Assembly (NCBI GenBank): GCA_002189105.1 | Contig: NIOB01000005.1 | Coordinates: 124,001 to 188,000 of the forward strand | Origin: Saccharibacillus soli | Lineage (GTDB): Bacteria > Bacillota > Bacilli > Paenibacillales > Paenibacillaceae | Reading direction: 5' to 3' | DNA length: 64,000 bases | Part shown: positions 36,226 to 44,352 of the stretch, one piece after another | Layout: every line of letters starts with the position of its first letter | Position numbering within the stretch: position 1 is the first letter of the stretch | The notes under the pieces: model-generated | Told to the model about the DNA's origin: nothing | The model's input: only the letters and a program-made list of their open reading frames with translations | Database searches by the model: none | Position numbers and translations under genes: made by a program

Positions 36226-37368
36226 TTAGTTCTGCATGATGAAGTCGCGCTGAACCTTATAGCTCTCATCGTCGAAGACTTTGAGAATATTGTATTTCGT
36301 GTCGCGCTGCGCCGGGGTCTTGCCTGCTGCGCGGATAATCTCCAGCGTCTGTTCGATGTTGACCTTATGCGTTGTGCCTGCGGCAGAGACAACGTTTTCC
36401 TCCATCATCGTACTGCCGAAGTCATCGCAGCCATATTGAAGCGACAGTTTGCCGACTTCAGGGCCCATCGTGACCCAGGAAGATTGGAAATGCTTGATAT
36501 TATCAAGCACAATCCGGCTGATTGCCACGTTCTTGAGATACTGCTCCGGCGTCTGCTTCTCCACCTTCATGTTGGTGTTGTCCGGCTGGAACGTCCAGGA
36601 GATGAAGGCCAGGAAACCTTCCGAATTGTAGCCATTGCGGATACATTCATCCTGCGCTTCGCGGACTCTCATCATATGCAGCGCCCGTTCTTCATACGAT
36701 TCGCCGAATCCGATGACCATCGTAGCCGTTGTATTCATGCCGACTTTGTGTGCCGTCTGCATAACGTCCATCCAATCGCGCCACGAACCCTTGAGACGGC
36801 TGATCTTGCGGCGCGTGCGGTCGTCGAGAATCTCGCCGCCTCCGCCTGGCAGGGAATCGAGACCCGCTTCGTGAATGGCACGAATCGTGTCTTCCATCGA
36901 CATACCCGACAGTTTCTGCATCTTCATAATCTCCGCTGGAGAGAAGGAGTGCATCGTGATGTTCGGGAAATGCTCTTTGATCTTGCGCAGGATGTTCAGG
37001 TAATATTCAAATGGCAGATCCGGGTTAACCCCGCCCTGCATCAGAATTTCTGTTCCGCCTACGTCTTCGGTTTCCTTGATTTTTTGCAGGATTACTTCGT
37101 CGGGGAGCACATAACCTTCAGGTGAACCCGGACGGCGGTAGAACGCGCAGAAGCGGCAGAACACATCGCAGACGTTCGTATAGTTCACGTTCCGTCCAAT
37201 TACAAATGTGGTGATCGGATCAGGATTCTTCCGAATCATCAGTTCGTTGGCGACATGTCCCAATTTCTCAATCTCTTCGGACTCGCAAAGGGCAATTGTA
37301 TCCTCCACGTCCAGACGTCCTCCGCGCAAAGCTTTGTCCAATATCGTATCAACCGCACTCATTGCCAT
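36226..37368 (-). CDS. mqnC: Cyclic dehypoxanthine futalosine synthase (radical SAM)
   Basis: 380 residues. Radical SAM cysteines 67, 71 and 74 in NVCDVFCRFCAFYRR; GGTEILMQGGVNPDLPFEYY, LDSLPGGGGEILDD and SWVTMGPEVGKLSLQYGCDD match MqnC. It acts in the futalosine route to menaquinone. AAAGGAGG lies 4 nt before the ATG at 37368 and 10 nt before a second in-frame ATG at 37362; either may be used. No other mqn gene is nearby, and the close paralogue MqnE is a less likely alternative. Confidence 0.9.
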   Translation of the reverse strand: MAMSAVDTILDKALRGGRLDVEDTIALCESEEIEKLGHVANELMIRKNPDPITTFVIGRNVNYTNVCDVFCRFCAFYRRPGSPEGYVLPDEVILQKIKETEDVGGTEILMQGGVNPDLPFEYYLNILRKIKEHFPNITMHSFSPAEIMKMQKLSGMSMEDTIRAIHEAGLDSLPGGGGEILDDRTRRKISRLKGSWRDWMDVMQTAHKVGMNTTATMVIGFGESYEERALHMMRVREAQDECIRNGYNSEGFLAFISWTFQPDNTNMKVEKQTPEQYLKNVAISRIVLDNIKHFQSSWVTMGPEVGKLSLQYGCDDFGSTMMEENVVSAAGTTHKVNIEQTLEIIRAAGKTPAQRDTKYNILKVFDDESYKVQRDFIMQN

Positions 37369-37538
37369 GCAGCCTCCTTTGTGAAAATAAGTTCAAATAA
37401 AGTTAGAAAAATCCGTTAAGGCCGTATCGCAAAATCTCTATTTTAAGTAATTAAAATTGTAACAGGTACTGCAATACATTTAATCCTATCACACTTCCGC
37501 AAATAATTAAATATTATGAAATTTCGCTCTGATAGATT

Positions 37539-37572
37539 AAACAACCGGCCCGCCTAAGCGAACCGGTTGTTT
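37539..37572 (-). terminator. Terminator of the DUF1304 gene
   Basis: AAACAACCGG (37539-37548) and CCGGTTGTTT (37563-37572), a 10-bp stem with A/T ends on both strands. Confidence 0.7.
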
Positions 37573-37602
37573 GTGAATGTGCAGGTATATGTCCTTATTG
37601 GA

Positions 37603-37965
37603 CTATGCCAACAGCACGGCAATCAATGCGATCAAAGCCGGCACCGTTTGAACAAACAAGATCTTGACTTTGGCCGTTGCTGCCCCATAGATCCCGGCGA
37701 TCATGACGCAGGCAAGGAAGAAGATCTGGATATGCGCAGCTGCTTCCGCGTGTGGATACACCAGGCCGAAGATCAATCCTGCTGCCAGGAAACCGTTATA
37801 CAAACCTTGATTACCCGCCAGCGATACGGTCATATCCGCAAATTTCTGCTCAAGTCCAAATGCCTTCATGCCGCGCGGCTTGTTCCACATGAACATTTCC
37901 AGCACCAGAATGTATACATGCAGCAGCGCGATTAGAGCCACCAAGATATTGGCCACCCATTGCAT
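37603..37965 (-). CDS. DUF1304 family membrane protein
   Basis: 120 residues with four hydrophobic helices (about 4-24, 50-70, 76-95, 99-118). MFMWNKPRGMKAFG and LAGNQGLYNGFLAAGLIFGL are hallmark motifs of DUF1304. The family's function is not established. GAGGG precedes the ATG. Monocistronic. Confidence 0.85.
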   Translation of the reverse strand: MQWVANILVALIALLHVYILVLEMFMWNKPRGMKAFGLEQKFADMTVSLAGNQGLYNGFLAAGLIFGLVYPHAEAAAHIQIFFLACVMIAGIYGAATAKVKILFVQTVPALIALIAVLLA

Positions 37966-38049
37966 GACAATCCCTCTTTTCTGTGTATGATTTCAATAAT
38001 GATTTCATTCTAGCAGAAAAAAGAACTTGCTCCCTTTAGCCTAATAAAG

Positions 38050-39327
38050 TTAGTCCGCCAAAGCTTGATCCAGGTCGGCAATCAAGTCATCGATATTCTC
38101 CAGGCCTACCGAGAAACGCAGCAGTCCATCCGCAATGCCGCGTTCCAAACGTACGTCACGCGGCATTGCGGCATGGGACATCATCGGTGGGTAAGACAGG
38201 ATGCTCTCAACGGCTCCCAGGCTCACGGCAACCAGCGGCAGCTTCACACGACTAAGCAGCCTTTTGGCACGTTGTTCGGAGCCCACATCGAACGAGACTA
38301 CGGCCCCGTAGCCGGTGGACTGCTTCTCCTGAATCTCACGCCCGGGATGATCGGCGAGACCCGGATAATAGACAGCAGGAATATCTTCACGTGCCGACAG
38401 CCACTGGGCCAACTTGCGTGCTCCGATCTCACTGCGGTCCATCCGTGCGCCCAGCGTCTTCATGCCACGAATCAGCAGCCAACTGTCCTGAGGGCCCAGT
38501 ACGGTGCCCAGGCCATTTTGCAGCTTTTTCAATTGGGCAGCAAGTTCGGGCGTACGGGCTACCGCAAGACCGGCCAATACATCGCTGTGACCGCCAAGGA
38601 ATTTGGTTGCGCTGTGCAGCACGATGTCCACACCCTGCTCAATCGGACGCTGATAATAAGGCGTCATGAACGTATTATCAACCAGCGTGATAAGGCGGTG
38701 TTCCTTCGCCCATGCAGCCACCGCTCCCAGATCCGTGATCTTGAGTGTTGGGTTTGACGGCGTCTCCATAAAGACACCTCGAGTGTTCGGCTTCCATGCA
38801 GCTTTGATCTGCTCCAAATCCGTCATGTCTACGAAGGTCGTCTCGATGTTCATCCGGCTCAGGATCGTCGTCAGCAGTCGATATGTCCCGCCGTAGACAT
38901 CTTCGGTCACGATCAGATGATCGCCCGCCGAGAAGATCATCAGCGCTGCCGAGATGGCAGCCATGCCCGAAGCAAAGGCATATCCGCCCGCACCGCCTTC
39001 AAGCAGCGAAATGTAATCTTCCAACGCCTGGCGGGTTGGACTGCCGGAGCGGCTGTAGTCATACTGCGGCGGATTATAGATGTCGAAATGGTGGAATGTG
39101 GACGCCTGATAGATCGGAACGCTGGATGCGCCCGTGGCCGGATCGATCTCTGCACCAAAATGGATCAATTTCGTATCAAAATGACGATCCGCCAGTGCTT
39201 CTGCCGCTTCTTCCGGCGTTTGCAGCCCGGAAGGTGCAGCCTGCTGCTCCGCTCGACCCTGCGGCTGCGCGGTCACTTCCGTACCGGTCTCCAGTTTCTC
39301 CTGATCGTGTTTATGGGAATCGCTCAT
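38050..39327 (-). CDS. metC: Cystathionine beta-lyase, PLP-dependent
   Basis: 425 residues from the ATG at 39327, 1 nt after the metI stop, with GGAGCGG inside metI as the binding site. The first 45 residues are a hydrophilic Gln/Glu-rich extension absent from most homologues. The Cys/Met-metabolism domain follows (YDYSRSGSPTRQALEDYIS, FASGMAAISAAL) with the PLP lysine in VLHSATKFLGGHSDV. It converts cystathionine to homocysteine. Order metA-metI-metC fits one methionine operon. Confidence 0.9.
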   Translation of the reverse strand: MSDSHKHDQEKLETGTEVTAQPQGRAEQQAAPSGLQTPEEAAEALADRHFDTKLIHFGAEIDPATGASSVPIYQASTFHHFDIYNPPQYDYSRSGSPTRQALEDYISLLEGGAGGYAFASGMAAISAALMIFSAGDHLIVTEDVYGGTYRLLTTILSRMNIETTFVDMTDLEQIKAAWKPNTRGVFMETPSNPTLKITDLGAVAAWAKEHRLITLVDNTFMTPYYQRPIEQGVDIVLHSATKFLGGHSDVLAGLAVARTPELAAQLKKLQNGLGTVLGPQDSWLLIRGMKTLGARMDRSEIGARKLAQWLSAREDIPAVYYPGLADHPGREIQEKQSTGYGAVVSFDVGSEQRAKRLLSRVKLPLVAVSLGAVESILSYPPMMSHAAMPRDVRLERGIADGLLRFSVGLENIDDLIADLDQALAD

Positions 39328-39328
39328 C

Positions 39329-40513
39329 TTAGGCTTCCGCTCCTTTCGTGACCTGAAGGGCGGCTTGCAGCGCACCATCCAGGTCAGCGATAAGGTCGTC
39401 AATATGCTCAATGCCTACCGAGAAGCGAAGCAGTTTCTCATCCACACCAATCGCATCGCGTATTTCCTGGGGAATGTCCGCGTGCGTCTGCACGGATGGG
39501 TAAGTCATCAGCGACTCTACCCCGCCCAGACTTTCGGCAAAAGCAATCAATTGGATATGCTGAAGAATAGGCTCGATCCAGCGGGCATCTTTGACTTTGA
39601 AGGAGAAGATCCCGGTATTGCCGCTGGACTGCCTGTTTTGCACCTCATGACCCGGATGCTCCGGCAGTCCCGGATGATACACCGCTTCAATCTGCGGATG
39701 CTGCTGGAGGAAGCGTGCCATCGCCAGCGCATTGCTCTCATGGCGTTCCATACGCAGCGCCAGTGTCTTCATTCCGCGCATCAATTGATAAGAGTCCGTC
39801 GGACTGAGCACCGAACCGATGGAATTATGCAGGAAAAACATTTCTTCCGACAACGCTTTGCCTTTGGTTACGATCAGTCCTGCCAATACGTCATTGTGTC
39901 CACCGAGATATTTGGTTGCACTATGCACCACGATGTCTGCGCCAAGCTCAATCGGACGCTGGAAGAACGGGGTCAACAGCGTATTGTCCACGATGGTCAG
40001 GATGCCATGCGGTTTGGCCCAATCGGCCACAGCCTGGATGTCCGTTACCATCATCAGCGGATTGGTTGGCGTCTCGATAAATACGGCTTTGGTGTTTGGC
40101 GTGCGCAGTTTCTCGATGCCTTCAAGATCATTCGTATCCACATAGGAAGCGGTCACGCCAAACTTCGACAGCACCCGCTCCAGCAGCCGATAAGTACCGC
40201 CATACAGATCCAGCGAGACGATCAGGTGATCGCCCTGTCCGAATAGAGCAAACACCGTTTGCAGGGCAGCCATGCCGGAACTACACGCAAATCCGGCGTC
40301 ACCGGACTCCAACTTGGCGGAAGCTTCCTCCAGAACGGCACGCGTTGGGTTTTTGGTTCGCGTATAGTCAAAGCCGGTGCTGCGTCCCAAGCCGGGATGA
40401 CGATAAGCCGTCGCATGGTAGATCGGGAAGTTCACTGCTCCCGTGGCCGGATCTTCAACGGAGCCAATTTGCGCCAATGCACTTTCGATTTTGAGCTGTC
40501 TGTCATCCTTCAT
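39329..40513 (-). CDS. metI: Cystathionine gamma-synthase / O-acetylhomoserine sulfhydrylase type enzyme
   Basis: 394 residues; AGGAGGATAACG precedes the ATG. FDYTRTKNPTRAVLEEASAK, FACSSGMAALQTVF, and the PLP lysine in VVHSATKYLGGHNDV. It joins O-acetylhomoserine with cysteine (or sulfide). Directly followed by metC and preceded, 180 nt upstream, by metA; no terminator is seen in that gap, so the SAM riboswitch upstream of metA probably governs all three. Confidence 0.9.
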   Translation of the reverse strand: MKDDRQLKIESALAQIGSVEDPATGAVNFPIYHATAYRHPGLGRSTGFDYTRTKNPTRAVLEEASAKLESGDAGFACSSGMAALQTVFALFGQGDHLIVSLDLYGGTYRLLERVLSKFGVTASYVDTNDLEGIEKLRTPNTKAVFIETPTNPLMMVTDIQAVADWAKPHGILTIVDNTLLTPFFQRPIELGADIVVHSATKYLGGHNDVLAGLIVTKGKALSEEMFFLHNSIGSVLSPTDSYQLMRGMKTLALRMERHESNALAMARFLQQHPQIEAVYHPGLPEHPGHEVQNRQSSGNTGIFSFKVKDARWIEPILQHIQLIAFAESLGGVESLMTYPSVQTHADIPQEIRDAIGVDEKLLRFSVGIEHIDDLIADLDGALQAALQVTKGAEA

Positions 40514-40693
40514 CGTTATCCTCCTGAATTCGCGCCAAACTTACTGCTTGCCCGCAAGATCGATGCACGAAATAAGTATTAAGATGTCGCGGTGATGCTG
40601 CACATTCCTGAATTGTTGGGTTATAAAGCCGCAGCAGGGGTACGATTGCAGAGTCCTGAACGCCCTCCCGCCGCGCTTTTTGCAAGATCATAA

Positions 40694-41647
40694 TCAGATT
40701 CCGGCTCCATAATCGCTGAAAGCCGCCTCTTGTTTCGGCTCGACCTGATCGTAAGGTGTCTCCTGATACACATAATAGTTCAGCCAATTGGAGAACAGTA
40801 AGTTGGCATGCGCTCTCCATGAAGACAGCGGCTTGCGGCTTGGGTCATCGCCAGGGAAGTAGTTTTTCGGAATGGCGACATCCAGGCCTTTCGCCACATC
40901 GCGGTCGTACTCCCATTTCAGTGACAGGGGATCATATTCGGAATGACCCGTCGCAAAGATTTGTTTGCCATCCTGCGTAGCGACGAGGTACACTCCCGCC
41001 TCATCGGACTCGGCCAGAATCTCAAGCTCCGGATTTTTGAGAATATCGCTTTTTTGTACATCGGTATGACGCGAATGAGGCACGAAGAAACATTCGTCGA
41101 ATCCGCGCAGCAGCTGAATATTCGTCTTGTTTAGTGTATGTGGGAATACGCCAAAACACTTTTCTTCCAACGGAATCTTGCTCACTCCAAAATGGTGATA
41201 CAGGCCTGCCTGTGAAGCCCAACAGATGTGCATGGTCGAAGTAACATTTTTCTTGGTCCATTCAAAAATCCGTTGAATCTCTTCCCAATAGCTCACCTGC
41301 TCAAACTCCAGCTGTTCGACGGGCGCCCCCGTGATAATCATGCCATCGAAACGCAGATGTTTGATTTCATCGAACGTTTTGTAGAAGGTGTTCAGATATT
41401 CTTCTGACGTATTTTTGGAAGTGTGCGAGCTGGGATAAAGCAGGACGACATCCACTTGCAGCGGCGTATTGCCGATCAGGCGCAGCAGCTGCGTCTCGGT
41501 CGTTTCTTTGGTCGGCATCAGATTTAAGATAGCAATCCTCAGCGGACGAATATCCTGGCTGTACGCCCGGCTCTCATCCATCACGAAAATATTCTCCTGA
41601 AGCAGCACTTCCTTGGCAGGCAGGTTATCAGGCACTTTAATCGGCAT
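40694..41647 (-). CDS. metA: Homoserine O-acetyltransferase (MetA/HTS family)
   Basis: 317 residues. Catalytic Cys142 ([18 protein letters not shown]), His235 and Glu237 (ATGHSEYDP) line up with the E. coli numbering. Residue 111 is Glu ([11 protein letters not shown]), the residue tied to acetyl-CoA use in B. cereus MetA, where E. coli has Gly for succinyl-CoA; so acetylhomoserine is the expected product, matching the following metI. AAAGGAGTG precedes the ATG. Controlled by an unusual SAM-I riboswitch. Confidence 0.95.
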   Translation of the reverse strand: MPIKVPDNLPAKEVLLQENIFVMDESRAYSQDIRPLRIAILNLMPTKETTETQLLRLIGNTPLQVDVVLLYPSSHTSKNTSEEYLNTFYKTFDEIKHLRFDGMIITGAPVEQLEFEQVSYWEEIQRIFEWTKKNVTSTMHICWASQAGLYHHFGVSKIPLEEKCFGVFPHTLNKTNIQLLRGFDECFFVPHSRHTDVQKSDILKNPELEILAESDEAGVYLVATQDGKQIFATGHSEYDPLSLKWEYDRDVAKGLDVAIPKNYFPGDDPSRKPLSSWRAHANLLFSNWLNYYVYQETPYDQVEPKQEAAFSDYGAGI

Positions 41648-41802
41648 TTCGCTTCACTCCTTTATTTCTTTTGACGTTGAGTTACGGCGCGTAGACCAAG
41701 CTTGAATGACCAAGTTCGGCTTACGCTTCCCAATCGGACATTGAACGTCGCCTTATCGAGTATTCGGCATTCAAAGCATCTCTAGCATGTACGAATGGGT
41801 AC

Positions 41803-42321
41803 AAAAAAGACCTTTCTGGGCAGGCCGAGAAAGGTCTATACAAAGCTAGCGCCTCTCTCATCTGTCAGTTACCGGGGGCGCGATGGGCTGCGGCAAAAAG
41901 ATCGTGCCTGGCCTGGTTTCTAAAACGAAGCGATTTGAGCATTTAGCGTAAATACGTACATGAGCGTTACGCTGTCGTGACGATAAGCACTACCGACGCG
42001 CCAAAGGCTCGTCTCTGATCGCACTATGACAACCTTAATTACGCCCATGCGATTAACACTTAACGACTCGTGCCTCGTCTTGGATCGCATGTCCATGACG
42101 ATAAGCACTTACGACTCATGCCTCGTCTTGGATCGCATGTCCATGACGATAAACACTTATGACTCGTGCCTCGTCTTGGATCGCATGTCCATGACGATAA
42201 GCACTTACGACTCGTGCCTCGTCTTGGATCGCATGGTAACTGCAAGAATTAGCACCGTACGACAAAGTCGCCGGTTGCCGGGTTTCATCGGGCTAGTCCC
42301 TCCACCTGCTCTTGATAAGAT
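41803..42321 (-). ncRNA. SAM-I (S-box) riboswitch with a 361-nt P4 loop, plus terminator
   Basis: Reverse strand from 42321: TCTTATCAAGAG, AGGTGGAGGGACTAGCCC, GATGAAACCCGGCAACC, GGTGCTAATTCTTGCAG, the conserved S-box core (42243-42321). The P4 5' arm CAGTTACC (42235-42242) pairs exactly with GGTAACTG (41866-41873), 361 nt later, followed by ACAGATGAGAG (41855-41865), whose GATGAG pairs with CTTATC as P1. The terminator is GACCTTTCT/AGAAAGGTC (41809-41836) and T6. Ordinary SAM-I aptamers have P4 loops of a few to some tens of nt. It should switch off metA-metI-metC when SAM is plentiful. Confidence 0.93.
42063..42234 (-). repeat. 48-nt tandem repeats inside the riboswitch P4 loop
   Basis: Three complete units (42063-42110, 42111-42158, 42159-42206) differ at one to four positions; a 28-nt fourth (42207-42234) abuts the P4 stem. 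In RNA sense each unit folds as GTGC, TCGTC, TGGA, a 7-nt loop CATGCGA, TCCA, GACGA, GCAC: 13 base pairs with one small internal loop and one A-A mismatch. Diverged copies extend to about 41990. Confidence 0.92.
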
Positions 42322-42406
42322 TCCACTGTTCGACCGACGCCTTAGCGCCGGAGGAAGTATTCAATTGTCGAATTCCTGACCTTTCGGCCGGGATAACTTT
42401 AGATCA

Positions 42407-42434
42407 ATTATACACGATTTGAGTATTCAGGCAA
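42407..42434 (-). promoter_or_regulatory. Promoter of the metA-metI-metC operon
   Basis: Reverse strand TTGCCT (42429-42434), 16-nt spacer, perfect TATAAT (42407-42412), about 80 nt before the aptamer. Confidence 0.7.
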
Positions 42435-42466
42435 GAAGCAGCTTATCGGGCACGCCACCTAAATTT

Positions 42467-42847
42467 TCAGGAAAAAGTTGTCCTTTTGTCCCATTCGCTT
42501 CGCATCTGCTCCATCCAGGGTAATACCTGTTCGACGATCCTTGGCAGCTGGGACTTGAGTTCTTTACGTAATTGTTCCTCATCCAGATATTCAAACCATT
42601 CTTCAAAAGGACGGTTCATCCAGGTGTCCTGACCGCTGCGTGGATGCTCAATAGCAAAGTTGATGTTCATTCTTCGCTGACCCGCTGCTCCCTGGATAGA
42701 CTCGCTAACCAGCTCGATCTTGTCGGTTTGTCCGTGGTGGGTACGCAGCAGGCTCCAACGCGGCCACTTACCGGTCAAGCTAAACTGCTGCTGCTCCAGC
42801 GCAGCGCCCAGAATCTCACGGATTATATTCGTGGTTTGAATCGCCAT
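42467..42847 (-). CDS. Hypothetical protein
   Basis: 126 residues; GAGGAGGG precedes the ATG at 42847. Soluble, mixed alpha/beta with Trp-rich segments (GKWPRWSLLRTHHGQTD, WMNRPFEEWFEYLDEEQ). No family is recognised. It is transcribed toward the met promoter, whose -35 is about 30 nt from its stop, with no obvious terminator between. Confidence 0.7.
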   Translation of the reverse strand: MAIQTTNIIREILGAALEQQQFSLTGKWPRWSLLRTHHGQTDKIELVSESIQGAAGQRRMNINFAIEHPRSGQDTWMNRPFEEWFEYLDEEQLRKELKSQLPRIVEQVLPWMEQMRSEWDKRTTFS

Positions 42848-42979
42848 GGCCTTTTGCCCTCCTCATTTTGGCGCCTTTTGAACCCCTGCGCCAGATGGCA
42901 TATCACGCTGATTTTCCTCCTCTACATTTTACCCTCACCACCGCCGATAAGGTAAGCATAAGTCGTCACAAACCAGGCC

Positions 42980-43008
42980 TTGAAAGGCCTAGTGACGCGC
43001 GTTATACT
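42980..43008 (+). promoter_or_regulatory. Promoter of corA, giving a leader of about 300 nt
   Basis: TTGAAA (42980-42985), 17-nt spacer, TATACT (43003-43008). Transcription would begin near 43015, so the corA mRNA carries a long leader with a 42-codon reading frame. Between 42848 and 42979 nothing else is seen. Confidence 0.65.
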
Positions 43009-43056
43009 TAACGAGGGTTTTATGAAAATAGTGTTGAAAAAAGAGGTGAATTTCAG

Positions 43057-43185
43057 ATGGACGGCGACCCGAGGCCCAAGCGTGAGAGAACGCAGCAATC
43101 GATTCAACAGCAGAAAAAACGGCCGGAAGGTGTCCGCTTTTCCATGACTGGAAGCTCACCCGCCGGAACACACCCTGGCGTCTGA
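43057..43185 (+). CDS. Possible leader peptide upstream of corA
   Basis: 42 codons from the ATG at 43057, with AAGAGGTG about 9 nt upstream. The product would be basic and hydrophilic (DGDPRPKRERTQQSIQQQKK). It lies wholly inside the corA leader, and a GC-rich segment ending in T6 (43226-43239) follows. No family is known; it could be chance or a regulatory reading frame. Confidence 0.35.
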   Translation: MDGDPRPKRERTQQSIQQQKKRPEGVRFSMTGSSPAGTHPGV

Positions 43186-43311
43186 TTATTTTCAGCCGTG
43201 CAAGGACGACGTTCGTTACGCGGCGCCGGCCTGTTTTTTCCTGCGTTCTCCCGCAAATTCGAGACTATTTCAAGGACTTCCCAGAGGTCCCATTTCGGAG
43301 GAGTGAACCGC

Positions 43312-44253
43312 ATGAAAATCCGGCACGTGAAATACGGCGTCTTTACGCTGATTGACAATGAAAACCTGGCAGAAACGCTTACCCCGCCAGAAGAAGGCTT
43401 CTACTGGATCGATGCTGATCTGGACGACATCACCCAGCTCCAGCTCACCTTTGGACTGCACGATCTGGCTGTTGAAGATATGTTGAATGAAGAAGAACAG
43501 CGTCCCAAGATCGAAATTTACGATAACCATTATTTCATCGTCGTCAACAGCATCCGCTTCGACAATGAAGAAATCTTTATGCGTGCCCTGAATATTTTCC
43601 TGGGTCGGCATTTTGTCATCACGCTCACCCGCCAGAAAATCCATGAACTTCGCACCGTCAAGCCCATCATGTGGGAAGAGGAAGTGCATGCGCCTGACCG
43701 CTTTATGTATCTGCTCATCGACCGGGTCATCGACAATTTCTTCGCGGTCGGAGACCGGATCGAGGATCAGATTGAACGTCTGGAAGAGGACATTCTGATG
43801 CACACCAAACGCACGCATCTGAATGATATTATCGGTCTAAGAGCCGAGATTCTCTGGCTCAAGAAAGTTCTGGTTCCACAGCGCGAAGTCATCAACATCC
43901 TGAATAAAAAAGATCTGCGCCTGATTGACGATGAGCTTCAGAAGTATTTCAGCGACATCTACGAGAACGCGGTCAAAGTCTCCGAGGCCTTCGATACGTA
44001 CCGCGATCTGATGGGCAACCTTCGAGAAGCGTATCAGTCCAGTATCTCCAACAGCGCGAACGAGATCATGAAGATCTTCACCGTGATTACGACCATCTTC
44101 ATGCCGCTCACCGTAGTGACCGGGATTTATGGAATGAACTTCGATCACATGCCGGAGCTGCATTGGACATACGGTTATCCGATGGTCATCGGCTTGATGA
44201 TCGTGCTGGGTCTCACCATGTATTTCCTGTTCCGCAAAAAAGGCTGGCTGTAA
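43312..44253 (+). CDS. corA: CorA-type magnesium/cobalt transporter
   Basis: 313 residues from the ATG at 43312 (CGGAGGAG upstream). The large N-terminal cytoplasmic domain (LEEDILMHTKRTHLNDIIGL) ends in the stalk helix; two C-terminal membrane segments carry the selectivity motif VTGIYGMNFDHMPEL and end with FLFRKKGWL. CorA pentamers admit Mg2+. It stands alone with a long leader and its own terminator. Confidence 0.95.
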   Translation: MKIRHVKYGVFTLIDNENLAETLTPPEEGFYWIDADLDDITQLQLTFGLHDLAVEDMLNEEEQRPKIEIYDNHYFIVVNSIRFDNEEIFMRALNIFLGRHFVITLTRQKIHELRTVKPIMWEEEVHAPDRFMYLLIDRVIDNFFAVGDRIEDQIERLEEDILMHTKRTHLNDIIGLRAEILWLKKVLVPQREVINILNKKDLRLIDDELQKYFSDIYENAVKVSEAFDTYRDLMGNLREAYQSSISNSANEIMKIFTVITTIFMPLTVVTGIYGMNFDHMPELHWTYGYPMVIGLMIVLGLTMYFLFRKKGWL

Positions 44254-44288
44254 GCCGATCTGGATCTTACGCCGCTGCTTCTTGTAAC

Positions 44289-44346
44289 CAGCCCTTCCCC
44301 GACTCTCTTCGTGGAGAGTCAGGAAAGGGCTGTTTTCTGTTTTTCT
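44289..44346 (+). terminator. Terminator of corA
   Basis: CAGCCCTT...GACTCTC-TTCGTG-GAGAGTC...AAGGGCTG, then TTTTCTGTTTTT. Confidence 0.85.
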
Positions 44347-44352
44347 GTTTTC

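Noticed and set aside
40514-40693. A second SAM riboswitch between metA and metI
   Set aside because: A GGGAGGG stretch is present, but the other S-box blocks and a terminator are absent.
42063-42234. CRISPR array
   Set aside because: The repeats are head to tail with no unique spacers between them and no cas gene is present.
42026-42379. Open reading frames across the 48-nt repeats on both strands, giving a 16-residue repeat
   Set aside because: The period is a multiple of three, so any frame stays open. There is no ribosome binding site, and the sequence is explained by the riboswitch and its hairpins.
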